Shown one piece after another: positions 10,945 through 26,300 of a DNA stretch of 64,000 bases. The notes beneath the pieces are model-generated. The model saw nothing but the letters and a program-made list of their open reading frames with translations. It was not told the DNA's origin and made no database searches. The position numbers were made by a program, and so were the translations under genes. The DNA is from Arenicola marina. Taxonomy: Eukaryota > Annelida > Polychaeta > Arenicolidae. Each line of letters starts with the position of its first letter. The stretch's first letter is position 1. The stretch spans positions 38,061,670 through 38,125,669 of the forward strand of contig OZ025248.1 of NCBI GenBank assembly GCA_964019135.1, in the 5' to 3' direction.

Positions 10945-10970
10945 CATGTAACAATCCAACAACTGCAAGG

Positions 10971-11376
10971 ATGATTCCAAATACCGAAACGCTACTTTCT
11001 GGAACCGTCTGGCCAATACGTCTCTGCGCCCTTACAAGTATCCTTCTGGTTCTTGGACTCTCGGGAGTTTCGGGATCTGGAACCATCTACGTACATCCAG
11101 AAGAAAGGCCGCTGAGGTTGACCTGTGATGGCGCGGATACTCTCGCCATAGACTGGGCAATCCTCGTGAGTTGTAAACGCAGAACGAACTGTTGCCAGGA
11201 TACCAATTCGAATGTGGACGTCATAACGGCTGGGGTCAGAGGTCGGTGTGAAGGTCGCGCCGAATGTCACGTGGCGGCAGACAGCTGGTACCCTGCAGAA
11301 GACACCGGGGGAACCAGTTTGAAACTGAAATATAGCTGCGTGGAACCATTGAAGAATATAAAGAGGAGTCTAAACC
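10971..11376 (+). CDS. Gene B exon 1: signal peptide and SUEL-type lectin domain
   Basis: ATG sits in a good context (A at -3) and the frame is open to the donor AACC|GTAAGC at 11376/11377 (phase 1). Residues 1-17 end in Arg; a hydrophobic core follows ([15 protein letters not shown]) with small residues GSG for cleavage near 35. From about residue 39 the sequence fits the SUEL/galactose-binding lectin pattern: LTCDG, then IDWAI, a CC pair, a core [11 protein letters not shown], then LKLKYSCV. The usual YGR and DPC...KYL sugar-contact motifs are not visible, so binding may differ or be lost. The domain is clearly more divergent than the three later ones. About 15 basic residues after SCV lead to the junction. 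Confidence 0.75.
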
Positions 11377-14300
11377 GTAAGCTTAGTTTAATATTTCTTT
11401 TATTGTATGAACAACGAACAATCACAGAGGCCGTTGCAGCTTTTGATATCAGTGGCAGGTCAGTCATGCCGTTGATCTACTTGCTATAAGGTACGCTAAA
11501 GTCAGTATCATGCCCAGGGGCCATCGGAGGTGGGGGGGGGGGGGGGTAAAATAGATATGCCTCATAAGAAAAGAACTAAGGCAATAAATCGGCCGAATCT
11601 GGTTAACAACGATTCTAGCACGTGGTAGCCATGCAACATGAACGACATGGACTCTACGATACACGTATCACGTTACATACACAGAGTACGTAGAGTAGGT
11701 GGCACACACCCTCTACGCTGTGTACGTCACACCCCCTGCACGCTGTGTACGTCACACATGTAGATTGCGTCACACACATGTAGATTGCATCACACACATG
11801 TAGATGGCGTCACACACAGATAGTGTACGTCACATACACATGACATACGCTACATACACGTGACGTACGTCACATACACATAACATACGCTACATACACG
11901 TGACGTACGTCACATACACATAACATACGCTACATACACGTGACGTACGTCACGTACACATAACGTACGCTACATACACATAACATACGTCACGTACACA
12001 TAACGTACGTCACATACACATAACATACGTCACATACACATAACATACTTTCAGCCTACTTTATATACACATAACCTACATCACGCACCCATAGCCTACT
12101 TTATATATACATAACCTACGTCACGCACCCATAGCCTACTTTATATACACATAACCTACGTCACGCACACATAGCCTACTTTATATAGACATAACCTACG
12201 TCACGCACCCATAGCCTACTTTATATACACATAACCTACGTCACGCACCCATAGCCTACTTTATATACACATAACCTACGTCACCCACCCATAGCCTACT
12301 TTATATACACATAACCTACGTCACCCACCCATAGCCTACTTTATATACACATAACCTACGTCACCCACCCATAGCCTACTTTATCTACACATAACTTACG
12401 TCACGCACCAATAGTCTACTTTATCTACACATAACCTGCGTCACGCACCCATAGCCTACTTTATATACACATAAACTACGTCACCCACCCATAGCCTACT
12501 TTATCTACACATAACCTACGTCACCCACCCATAGCCTACTTTATATACACATAAACTACGTCACCCACCCATAGCCTACTTTATCTACACATAACCTACG
12601 TCACCCACCCATAGCCTACTTTATATACACATAAACTACGTCACCCACCCATAGCCTACTTTATATACACATAACTTACGTCACGCACCAATAGTCTACT
12701 TTATATACACATAACCTACGTCACCCACCCATAGCCTACCTTATATGCACATAGCTTACGTCACATACAGATAGCGTACGGCACCTACACGCATAGCGTA
12801 CGGCACCTACACGTATAGCGTACGGCACCTACACGTATAACGTACGGCACCTACCCGTATAGCGTACGGCACCTACACGTATAGCGTACGGCACCTACAC
12901 GTATAGCGGACGGCACCTACACGTATAGCGTACGGCACCTACACGTATAGCGTACGGCACCTACCCGTATAGCGTACGGCACCTACACGTATAGCGTACG
13001 GCACCTACACGTATAGCGTACGGCACCTACACGTATAGCGTACGGCACCTACACGTATAGCGTACGGCACCTACACGTATAGCGTACGGCACCTACACGT
13101 ATAACGTACGGCACCTACCCGTATAGCGTACAGCACCTACACGTATAACGTACGGCACCTACACGTATAGCGTACGGCACCTACACGTATAGCGTACGGC
13201 ACCTACACGTATAGCGTACGGCACATACACGTATAGCGTACGGCACCTACACGTATAGCGTACGGCACCTACACGTATAGCGTACGGCACCTACACGTAT
13301 AGCGTACGGCACCTACACGTATAGCGTACGGCACATACACGTATAGCGTACGGCACCTACACGTATAGCGTACGGCACCTACACGTATAACGTACGGCAC
13401 CTACACGTATAGCGTACGGCACCTACACGTATAGCGTACGGCACCTACACGTATAGCGTACGGCACCTACACGCATAGCGTACGGCACCTACACGTATAG
13501 CGTACGGCACCTACACGTATAGCGTACGGCACCTTCACGTATAGCGTACGGCACCTACACGTATAGCGTACGGCACCTACACGTATAGCGTACGGCACCT
13601 ACCCGTATAGCGTACGGCACCTACCCGTATAGCGTACGGCACCTACACGTATAGCGTACGGCACCTACACGTATAGCGTACGGCACCTACACGTATAGCG
13701 TACGGCACCTACACGTATAGCGTACGGCACCTACACGTATAGCGTACGGCACCTACACGGATAGCGTACGGCACCTACACGTATAGCGTACGGCACCTAC
13801 ACGTATAGCGTACGGCACCTACACGGATAGCGTACGGCACCTACACGTATAGCGTACGGTACCTACACGTATAGCGTACGGTACCTACACGTATAGCGTA
13901 CGGCACCTACACGTATAGCGTACGGCACCTACACGTATAGCGTACGTCACCTACCCGTATAGCGTACGGCACCTACACGTGTAGCGTACGGCACCTACAC
14001 GGATAGCGTACGGCACCTACACGTATAGGGTACGTCACCTACCCGTATAGCGTACGGCACCTACACGTGTAGCGTACGGCACCTACACGGATAGCGTACG
14101 GCACCTACACGTATAGCGTACGGCACCTACACGTATAGCGTAACGCACCTACACGTACAGCGTACGGCACCTACACGTATAGCGTACGGCACCTACACGT
14201 ATAGCGTACGGCACCTACACGTATAGCGTACGGCACCTACACGTATAGCGTACGGCACCTACACGTATAGCGTACGGCACCTACACGTATAGCGTACAGC

Positions 14301-17300
14301 ACCTACACGTATAGCGTACGGCACCTACACGTATAACGTACGGCACCTACCCGTATAGCGTACAGCACCTACACGTATAACGTACGGCACCTACACGTAT
14401 AGCGTACGGCACCTACACGTATAGCGTACGGCACCTACACGTATAGCGTACGGCACATACACGTATAGCGTACGGCACCTACACGTATAGCGTACGGCAC
14501 CTACACGTATAGCGTACGGCACCTACACGTATAGCGTACGGCACCTACACGTATAGCGTACGGCACATACACGTATAGCGTACGGCACCTACACGTATAG
14601 CGTACGGCACCTACACGTATAGCGTACGGCACCTACACGTATAGCGTACGGCACCTACACGTATAGCGTACGGCACCTACACGTATAGCGTACGGCACCT
14701 ACACGCATAGCGTACGGCACCTACACGTATAGCGTACGGCACCTACACGTATAGCGTACGGCACCTTCACGTATAGCGTACGTCACCTACACGTATAGCG
14801 TACGGCACCTACACGTATAGCGTACGGCACCTACACGTATACCGTACGGCACCTACACGTATAGCGTACGGCACCTACATGTATAGCGTACGGCACCTAC
14901 ACGCATAGCGTACGGCACCTACACGCATAGCGTACGGCACCTACACGTATAGCGTACGGCACCTACACGTATAGCGTACGGCACCTACACGTATAGCGTA
15001 CGGCACCTACACGTATAGCGTACGGCACCTACACGTACAGCGTACGGCACCTACACGTATATCGTACGGCACCTACACGTATAGCGTACGGCACCTACAT
15101 GTATAGCGTACGGCACCTACATGTATAGCGTACGGCACCTACACGTATAGCGTACGGTACCTACACGTATAGCGTACGGCACCTACACGTATAGCGTACG
15201 GCACCTACACGTGTCTTACGCAACGTTTTGTTCGATACACTAATAATTAGGTACCTACATTTTTTAGGAACCATTACGGTAGACGAAGTCCAACCTGTCA
15301 CACTTGCCAAACTGTCAAAATATCTATGCTTTCCGCTGGATTGTATGACTCCTCAGATAAAAATAATTGGCATACTTTTGTGCATTATTATTACATTTAT
15401 TTTGTATGTTGCCTAGACACTTAATTTCGGGGTGTCGTGTACACTGCTATACCACTCCTGGGTATAGGTATAATTCAACTTGATCTCAAATTCTTTGAGA
15501 AACGCCCGGTTGTCTCCCACTGTCTACTGGGTCCACGCGAGGCCAAAGCGAGTGTTGCAAGGATATTCTTAACATCTGTTGCCCATATATGTCTCCCATG
15601 TTCGCTTAGGGTATATAACATGTTAAAACAAACTTTTGGATATCGGGCGTCTGGCATATTAAAAAGCTGTAAGCAATACGAAATACATCTGGTTATATAA
15701 TGGTAGGCCAGTGGTAACCTACCACATTCTCCCAGTACCGCCTCTTCGCAGGTTCTCGAGGAGACACCGAGCACATATTTGAAGAAATTAACTTGAACCT
15801 TTTCGATCTGCTTGTAGTGTCGGTAATCCCCTATTTCCGATCCATACAGTAAGAGTGGGAGAGCAACAAAGTTAAAGGACTTAACAGGGATGCCGTTACA
15901 TTGCTGCGAGAGACTACATATTCTATTTGTTGCCCTTTTGGTGTGTACAGACAGTGTTTGCGTTGCTTGGGGTAAATTAAGAAATGCGGAAAACACAATA
16001 CCTAGGTACTTGTAACACGGAACAACTTCTAACCTAGTTTTGCCATAAAATCACTTTTCTTTCTTCCTCACTTTTCCTTCTCTCCTAAATACTACCACTT
16101 TAGTTTTTGGCCATATCCATAGTTAGTCCCCATTTTGTACAAAACGTTTCCAACACATTAATCATATCTCGTAGTCCCCCTAGAGTGTCGCTTTTTTCTG
16201 TAATGTCATCTGCATACATGAGATTCATAATAGATTACAAGTAGGTTCATCCATACAGAAGGCGAACATTAACGGGCTAAAGAGGCAGCCATTCGAAATA
16301 ATTAGTGATGTTATAACTCCACAAGTGACGGCCGTTTTCATCATACATAGACGTTAACACAGTCAAACTATCACCACGCACTCCTATTGGTAGCAATGTG
16401 CAGAAAATAATTGTGAATACCTTCGACAGAGAGGAGAGGATTGCGATGCCTATATAATTTCTGGGGTCTATTTTATCTCCAGTGTTATGTATCGGTTCGG
16501 TGAAAGAATACCTTTGCACCAGTTATTTGGGAATTGTCCTTGCTTCAGTATAGTATTGAGGAGGACGTGTAGATTTGGGGTGAGTACCAGGGAAGCTGCA
16601 TGAATTATTTCAGTTAGCACACCATCAGCGTCAGGTGTCTTTTCTTACTTTTTAATGATGAGATGACCTGCTCAATTTCTTCTTCACTTACTTCGAGGTT
16701 CAGGTTTTTTGGTGCATTAGCTACGCATTGTAACGTTGCACAACTCTGCGCGCCCCGACCTATGTCGATCTACCATTTCTTGACGAGTCGGTTCTACTTT
16801 TGGTTTGGTGTTGAAAAGCTTATTAAAATAGTCATAGTCATATGATAAAATAGGGATCCAGCGCACATTCTGACTCGATGTAGCAAATCATCCCGAGCAA
16901 TGCTGGAAATATATTAAAGAGACATCTGGGTCAAAAAAAGAATATCACTCTTCACTGCCATATGGAGTGCATAACAACTCGATTGTGACACTGTTTTTTT
17001 CCCCAGGTGACCAGAAAGATGGGCATGCGTCACCACGTGATGCGGAGACTGGAAGCGACCCACTTCCCGTAGTCTTGGCGACCGGGGCGCCGGAAGCTCA
17101 TGCCACAGACTGGCCAACGTATAGGGAAACTGCAAGTAGGTCCAGCACCCGTGGGGAGGGCGTTAGGAGGGGGGCGGGGGAAGGGGGGGGCGTTCTGTCA
17201 CAGCCATGGTGCATGTATGGGTATCAACGATCAGCGTGTCCTTTCCACCATTTATGGTTAACCCGGTGAATTGTTCACCATAATAACTGATAAATATCTT

Positions 17301-20300
17301 CATGCACATTTACCATGATAACGTCAACTTGATTTATCATCGTGCATACCCACCATCATAACTTATGAATATCATCATGAATATTCGCAATGATAAATGG
17401 TGAATATCATCATGAATATCCACCATGAAACATAATTAATATCATCATGAATATCCACTATGATAGATAATTAATATCATCATGAATATCCACCATGATA
17501 AACGATGAATATCATCTGAATATCCACCGTGATAAATAAAGAATACCATCATGAATATCCATCATGATAAATAATAAATATCATCATGCATATCCACCAT
17601 GTTAAATAATGAATATCATCATGAATATCCACCATGATATATAATGAATATCATCATGAATATCCATCATGAAAAATAATGAATATCATCATGCATACAC
17701 ACCATGATAAATAATGAATATCATCATGAATATCCATCATGAAAAAGAATTATTATCATCATGATTATCCATCATGAAAAATAATTAATATCATCATGAA
17801 TATCCACCATGAGAAATAATGAAGATCATCATGATAGAGTCCACCATGGTAAATATTTTGGCTATCTGAGAAGGTGAATCATTTAACAAGTGGCGTCAAT
17901 TTATTATGACTCCCAACACGGTGCTCAGCAGAAAGTGCTCTCGGGTCGATGGCACAACGATATGTTTCTCCCCGCCCCCCCCTCCCCCCCCCCCCCCCAC
18001 TCCCTGCCTCTCAGCCCGTAAAACTCCCACTAAATGTTTCATTTTGCATACTTCATCATAATTCGTATAATACCGTTTTGAACTCGATCCACTGAGTTCA
18101 AATACAACTCACGGCAATGGCAACTACGTGCCATTCATATTAGCTGTCGAACCTGTTCTACGGATATCAAATGCGCATGAGGCACAATCGGCTTGGATAC
18201 ACAGAAAGTGAGTTTCTCTAGTATCCCATGAACGTGGTCCTCTCAGGAACCTCATTGATTTGTACTTTCCCTTGCCTTGATTTTACTTTGTTTTGTTTTA
18301 TTTCAGCTTTTTCATTGGACACATTTCACAAAATTGTCTTGACAAGTTGAGGTAGTTGTGTCCGTACACTTGTTCCGGGTGCGTCCCTTAAAATGGCCAA
18401 GCGACAATGGGTTTGGCCGACAAGAGACCTGGCCTTACATATTGACGAGACAGAGGGGGCGTCCGATTGCACGGGAAGCTATCGTTTGATTAGATTCGTC
18501 GGCCCCTCACCTGTCACTTGCCTTTCAAAAAGGATAATAGATCTGGTGGCCAGTTTAAACACATGTTATTCCCTGCATCATGTCATCGACTGCCCCCCAC
18601 CCCAACCCCCACGCCTTACCTACGGCCCCCACCCCAACTCAACAACACAATATTGTCAAATGTTATAAAGATGTTAATGCTTACAGATGTTAAAACATGC
18701 ATTGCTTGCATTGCCTGCATTTCCGGCGATGAACTTCAAGTCAATCTAATAGTCGTCTGGTGAAAGCACACTAAGGCATTTTGGGACCAGGACAACCTCA
18801 TTTTCTTCTAGCTGTGCCACAGCCCCACAGCCGATTTCCTAGATGTTCCAGAAATCACTGCATATGTATTGGCTTCTCTAGCAATTCAATGCCAATAGTC
18901 TTTTCTCGCAACTTTTATTTTATTTTTTATTTTTTCCTCGTATTGTTAGACGGCTTTGACGATTTTTAAGATGCGCTATGGCCACTCTTATTAGTGATAC
19001 TCTGTATGTATGACTCTCTGAAACAGTACCTCTCCCTGGTTAGTTTGGTCGTAGTTGTATGATGAACCACCTAGTAGGTATTTCGATGGGTCGAATGCTC
19101 ATCGGGTAGTTTAACTGTGGTATCTTAACTGGTGTAGCAATGGCACTAGCGACATATTTATTACTTTCGATTTTAATTTGTGTCGGGTAATTAGGTAATT
19201 ACATTTAACTGTAGCCAATTTCCTCCACAGCTGTCAATGAGTGTTTCGCGAGCTACTTTGACGATCAACTGTGTTTCGACGACACCACGATCGAAATAAT
19301 GGATGCTACATATGGACAGAGTCCGTGCAACGTTGATCCCACGAACTGCTGTCCGGAATCATCCGGTGACTGCACCATCCCGATCCAGGCGGCGAGTCCG
19401 GATTACTACAATGAGACTCTGGTCAGGTGTAACGGGAGACAGACGTGTGACAGGCTGGCGGCTCAGTGGTACGCCCATGTTAACCTGTGGTGTGTGAACG
19501 GCACCGGAACCACGGATTACGTCACTCTGCATTACACGTGTCTCACAGGTAACTCCCTGGCTAGCCATCCCTTCTAGCGCATTGGTTGTCGTAAGATTAA
19601 TCCGACTTCGTTCGCTATTCGACAATACCTATATATATATGTTACATATGATGCGCCATGTATTTTCTTTCGGTGTATTTGTTTCGGGTCCTCAGTTGAG
19701 TTGAAACCAAAATGGAATGCACTGACTACGTTAGCCTACACGAATACAAAATTATCGTGGAATTTGTGGAGTTGTGGTATTAAGCCGCAGTGAATCCAGG
19801 GAGAGGGGCTGGGGGAAACTTTCATCGTTCCTCATTGCTGGTAAAAATACAATGTTGGCAGATGTACCTGCACCAGAAATCACCCATTTTACAGATATGC
19901 CGCGCTCCAAAGGATCCCCCCTATATTAGGTTAGTCAGTTCCAAAAGTTCCCATCTTTTAGTCTGCCTAAGCAATTTTCGACAACACCGGTTTGCTAGTT
20001 CATTTAGCGATACAGAAAAGTTGTTACGCTCTGCATGGATTCGTTTGGTACAGAATTTCGTTTGATATGCAAATTTTCTTGATATAAAAGTTCTTTGCAT
20101 TGCAAAAGACCCCCCTTTCGGAGAAACCCTCAGTTGTAAAAGAACCCCTCTATTGTAAAAACATCAGTTCCAAAAGACCCTTTTTTTTGTAAAAACCTCA
20201 GTTCCAAAAAGTCCCCCTTCTTGTAGTGGTAGGGGCACACACTCACCCATTTACAGACCAAATCCCCCCCCCGCCCCCCGCCTCCACCCCCGGGAGTGAA

Positions 20301-23300
20301 CTCATCGAAGCAATCAGTGGAGCCTGAGTCTCTTCTGTACCGATGACAATTGACTGTGTTGTTGTGTTGACTGTCCAGCGGCTGAGAGGACCACAGAGAT
20401 GTCTACGGTCCCTCCGACCACGGTCCCACCCTCCACAGTCTCACCCACAACCATGGATCCCAGCTCCGGGCCGACAGGAGTTAATCCGGGAGACACGAGT
20501 CATTCCAGTTCGACTCCGGACGTCCTGACAACCGAAGCCGGGATTGTTACCACAACTCAGGTCTATCCTACAGGTGGAGAAATCGCAAGTAAGTGGTGTG
20601 TGAGTGTCGCGGCGGAGGGAGGGTGGGGGGGGTCGTGATCGACAAATGCGGTTCATTGTGCTGTATGGTGACGGTCCTTCATGCCGGAAGTGGTTAGTCA
20701 GACATGACATGCGTATCATAATGTGCTCTTGGGCAGGGCGTCATATGACATCCCAGCAAGTCTGAGAATCAGACACAAACATATGTTCGTGTGAGAAAAA
20801 GTTGCGACTACTTTGCAGGGGCGGATCTAGGGGGGGGGGGTTACGGGGGTTGCAACCCCTCCCCCCTTGGGAACCTGAACATACACTGTTAAAGTCGGCT
20901 TTTCCGAGCACCCCCCCCCTGGTCGCAAGTTTTTCATAGAGCAGCCCCCCCCCCGGTCGCAAGTTTTGAGAGAGCAACCGCCCCCCCCCCCTCCCCGTTG
21001 GCGAATTCCTAGATCCGCCCCTGCTTTGGTACATACACGACGTTTGAATCCATTACATTACAGTGAGAGTGAGAGGGAAATAGAAAGAGCCGAAAAGCTA
21101 GAGGAGAGACTATGCTATAGGGATCGGTCATCGCAGCATCTAAGCCCGTGTTTGGAAGGCCTACCTTGCCATGATACCTTTTTTATGCTTAGAAGATTGA
21201 CAAAACATGTATTTTTCAGAATGTTTTTTTCTGATCCAAAACAGAATGTACCCACTACGCAAAATCATGTTTGAAACTAGAGAAGTACCAAATAAGAATC
21301 GCTAATTTTCTCCACAGCTGTCACTGAGTGTTACGCGAGCCACTTTGACGACCAACTGTGTTTCGACGACACCACGATCGAAATAACGAATGCTACATAT
21401 GGACAGAGTCCGTGTTACGTTGATCCCACGAACTGCTGTCCAGGACCCGGTGACTGCACCATCCCGATCCAGACGGCGAGTCCGGATTACTACAATGAGA
21501 CTCTGGTCAGGTGTAACGGGAGACAGACGTGTGACAGCCTAATGGCTCAGTGGAACGCCCATGTTAGTCTGTGGTGTGTGAACGGCACAGGAACAACCGA
21601 TTACGTCACTCTCCAATACACGTGTCTCACAGGTAACTCAATCCTCGGGAAACAGATGTGGGCTCTTTAGCCATCCGTTGTAACGCATTCATTACTTCCG
21701 AGTAATTTCACTGATTTTGTTTAATACATTCTGCACACAATGTGTGCATTATAAACCGCTTCTACACTATAACCGGACTGTTTCCGTTTAGTTTGCTATG
21801 ATATATAGCGTTGGGATTAGTCGGAAACATGTATTTATGTACAGGGAGCAAGGAGTGGTGGCCATGGTGTTCATTTAGGATTGCAATGCATGGGGTGACC
21901 GCCCTACCCTCGAACCGTTTAAATAATGATCACCTATACATCCCTTCTAATAAATAATTTGGATGCACCGGCATCTGAGTTTTGATCAAAGCAGTTTTTT
22001 TATTCTTTGGTGGCAGTTTACACATTATGTTCGCATCATTTCAGCATCTTATTGCCTTAAGTATTGTCTCTGTCTAGAGGCTGAGAGAACGACGGAGGGA
22101 CCAACAGTCCCTCCATCAACAGTCCCTCCATCCACCATCCCTACGTCCGGAACGGTTGGGCTTATCTCCATGGCGACCGAGACATTACGAACTCCTGAAG
22201 CAACGAGTCCGGTTTCTGGTCGTTCCGGACCGACCGACAAAACCTTGACATCAAAAGCCGCGACAGCTGCCGCAACACCTGATAGGCCTACCGCTAGAGA
22301 AACAACAAGTAGGTGCATGGTGGTGCAACATGATGAGTCAGTAGGTGCAGAGTGAAACAAGATTACGAGTCGGTAGATGCAGAGTGGTGCAACATGACGA
22401 GTCGGTAGGGAGAGAGTGGTGCAACATGACGAGTCGGTAGGGAGAGAGTGGTGCAACATGACGAGTCGGTAGGGAGAGAAAGGTGCAACATGACGAGTCG
22501 GTAGGGAGAGAGTGGTGCAACATGACGAGTCGGTAGGGGCAGAGTGGTACAACATGACGAGTCGGTAGGGGCAGAGTGGTGCAACATGACGAGTCGGTAG
22601 ATGCAGAGTGGTGCAACACGACGAGTCGGTAGGTGCAGAGTGGTGCAACATGAAGAGTCGATAGGGCAGAGTGGTGCAACATGAAGAGTTGGTAGGGGCA
22701 GAGTGGTGCAATATGACGAGTCAGTAGGACAGAGTGGTACAACATGACGAGTCGGTAGGTGCAGATTGGTACAACATGACGAGTCGGTAGGACAGAGTGG
22801 TACATGACGAGTCGGCAGGTGCAGAATGGCGCAACATGACGAGTCGGTAGGTGCAGAGTGGTACAACATGACGAGTTGGCCGGGGCAGAGCGGTGCAATA
22901 TGACGAGTCAGTAAGACAGAGTGGTACAACATGACGAGTCGGTAGGGAGAGAGTGGTACAACATGACGAGTCGGTAGGGAGAGAAAGGTGCAACATGACG
23001 AGTCGGTAGACAGAGAGTGGTGCAACATGACGAGTCGGTAGGGAGAGAAAGGTGCAACATGACGAGTCGGTAGGGAGAGAGTGGTGCAACATGACGAGTC
23101 GGTAGGGAGAGAAAGGTGCAACATGACGAGTCGGTAGGGAGAGAGTGGTACAACATGACGAGTCGGTAGGTGCAGAGTGGTGCAACAAGACGAGTCGGTA
23201 GGGGCAGAGTGGTGCAACATGACGAGTCGGTAGATGCAGAGTGGTGCAACACGACGAGTCGGTAGGTGCAGAGTGGTGCAACATGAAGAGTCGATAGGGC

Positions 23301-26300
23301 AGAGTGGTGCAACATGAAGAATTGGTAGGGGCAGAGCGGTGCAATATGACGAGTTAGTAGGACAAAGTGGTACAACATGACGAGTCGGTAGGTGCAGAGT
23401 GGTACATGACGAGTCGGTAGGGGCAGAGTGGTGCAACATGACGAGTTGGTAGGGGCAGAGTGGTGCAATATGACGAGTCAGTGGGACAGAGTGGTACAAC
23501 ATGACGAGTCGGTAGGTGCAGATTGGTACAACATGACGAGTCGGTAGGACAGAGTGGTACAACATGACGAGTCGGTAGGTGCAGAGTGGTACATGACGAG
23601 TCGGCAGGTGCAGAATGGCGCAACATGACGAGTCGGTAGGTGCAGAGTGGCGCAACATGACGAGTCGGTAGGTGCAGAGTGGTACAACATGACGAGTTGG
23701 CAGGGGCAGAGCGGTGCAATATGACGAGTCAGTAGGACAGAGTGGTACAACATGACGAATCGGTAGGTGCAGAGTAGTGCAACATGACGAGTTGGCAGGG
23801 GCAGAGCGGTGCAATATGACGAGTTAGTAGGACAAAGTGGTACAACATGACGAGTCGGTAGGTGCAGAGTGGTACATGACGAGTCGGTAGGGGCAGAGTG
23901 GTGCAACATGACGAGTTGGTAGGGGCAGAGTGGTGCAATATGACGAGTCAGTAGGACAGAGTGCTACAACATGACGAGTCGGTAGGTGCAGAGTGGTGCA
24001 ACTTGACGAGTCGGTAGGCGCAGATTGGTACAACCTGACGAGTCGGTAGGACAGAGTGGTGCAACATGACGAGTCGTTAGGACAGTGGTACAACATGACG
24101 AGTCAGCAGGTGCAGAGTGGTGCAACATGACGAGTCGGTAGGTGCAGAGTGGTAAAACATGACGAGTCGGTAGGACAGAATGGTACAACATGACGTGTCG
24201 GTAGGGGCAGAGTGGTGCAACATGACGAGTTGGTAGGGGCAGAGCGGTAAAACATGACGAGTCGGTAGGACAGAGTGGTACAACATGACGAGTCGGTAGG
24301 TGCAGATTGGTACAACATGACGAGTCGGTAGGACAGAGTGGTGCAACATGAAGAGTCGGTAGGACAGAGTGGTACAACATCACGAGTCAGCAGGTGCAGA
24401 GTGGCGCAACATGAAGTGTCGTTAGGAGCAGAATGGTGCAACATGACGAGTCGGTAGGTGCAGAGTGGTAACACATGACGAGTCGGTAGGACAGAATGGT
24501 ACAACATGACGTGTCGGTAGGGGCAGAGTGGTGCAACATGACGAGTTGGTAGGGGCAGAGCGGTAAAACATGACGAGTCGGTAGGACAGAGTGGTACAAC
24601 ATGACGAGTCGGTAGGTGCAGATTGGTACAACATGACGAGTCGGTAGGACAGAGTGGTGCAACATGAAGAGTCGGTAGGACAGAGTGGTACAACATCACG
24701 AGTCAGCAGGTGCAGAGTGGCGCAACATGAAGTGTCGTTAGGAGCAGAATGGTGCAACATGACGAGTCGGTAGGTGCAGAGTGGTAACACATGACGAGTC
24801 GGTAGGACAGAGTGGTACAACATGACGAGTCGGTACGACAGAGTGGTGCAACATGACGAGTCGGTAAGACACAGTGATACAACATGACGAGTCGGTAGGT
24901 GCAGACTGGCGCAACATGACATGCCGGTAGGGGCAGAGTGGTGCAACATGACGAATCGGTAGGTGCAGAATAGTGCAACATGACGAGTCGGTAGGTGCAG
25001 AGTGGTACAACATGACGAGTGGGTAGGACAGAGTTGTGTAACGTGACGAGTCGGTAAGACAGAGTGATACAACATGACGTGTCGGTAGGTGCAGAGTGGT
25101 GCAACATGACGAGTTGGTAGGAGCAGAGTGGTGCAACATAAGGAGTCGGTAGGTGTAGAGTGGCGCAACATGACGAGTCGGTAGGACAGAGTGGTACAAC
25201 ATGACGAGTCGGTAGGGGCAGAGTGGTGCAACATGACGAGTCGGTAGATGCAGAGTGGTACAATATGACGAGTCGGTAGGAACAGAGTAGTACAACATCA
25301 CGAGTCGGTAGGTGCAGAGTGGTACAACATGACGTGTCGGTAGGGGCAGAGTGGCGCAACATGACCAGTCGGTAGGGACAGAGTGGTGCAACACGACGAG
25401 TCGGTAGGTGCAGAGTGGTGCAACATGAAGAGTCGGTAGGGGCAGAGTGGTGCAACATGACGAGTTGGCAGGGGCAGAGCGGTGCAATGTGACGAGTCAG
25501 TAGGACAGAGTGGTACAACATGACGAGTCGGTAGGTGCAGAGTGGTGCAACATGACGAGTTGGCAGGGGCAGAGCGGTGCAATATGACGAGTCAGTAGGA
25601 CAGAGTGGTGCAACATGACGAGTCGGTAGGCGCAGATTGGTACAACCTGACGAGTCGGTAGGACAGAGTGGTGCAACATGACGAGTCGTTAGGACAGAGT
25701 GGTACAACATGACGAGTCAGCACGTGCAGAGTGGTGCAACATGACGAGTCGGTAGGTGCAGAGTGGTAAAACATGACGAGTCGGTAGGACAGAGTGGTAC
25801 AACATGACGAGTCGGTAGGTGCAGATTGGTACAACATGACGAGTCGGTAGGACAGAGTGGTGCAACATGACGAGTCGGTAGGACAGAGTGGTGCAACAGG
25901 ACGAGTCGGCAGGTGCAGAGTGGTAAAACATGACGAGTCGGTAGGACAGAGTGGTACAACATGACGAGTCGGTAGGTGCAGAGTGGTACAACATGACGAG
26001 TCGGTACGAATGAGTGGCGCAACATGACGAGTCGGTAAGACACAGTTATACAACATGACGAGTCGGTAGATGCAGAGTGGTGCAACATGACGAGTCGGTA
26101 GGGGCAGAGTGGTGCAACATGACGAGTTGGTAGGGGCAGAGTGGTGCAACATGACGAGTCGGTAGGAACAGAGTGATACAACATAACGAGTCGGTAGGTG
26201 CAGAGTGGTACAACATAACGAGTCGGTAGGTGTAGAGTGGCGCAACATGACGTGTCGGTAGGACAGAGTGGTACAACATGACGAGTCGGTAGGGGCAGAG

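Noticed and set aside
15268..15416. Possible phase 1 exon after TTTTTTAG, starting [15 protein letters not shown]
   Set aside because: The acceptor and phase fit, but there is no usable donor, the frame runs into a hydrophobic stretch and a stop, and the lectin cysteines are missing.
22331..22345. AP-1-like TGAGTCA in the first unit, and CRE-like TGACGTG in many units, as an enhancer
   Set aside because: Most units read ACGAGTCG, so AP-1 sites are rare and expected by chance among a thousand variants. No other regulatory evidence is visible.
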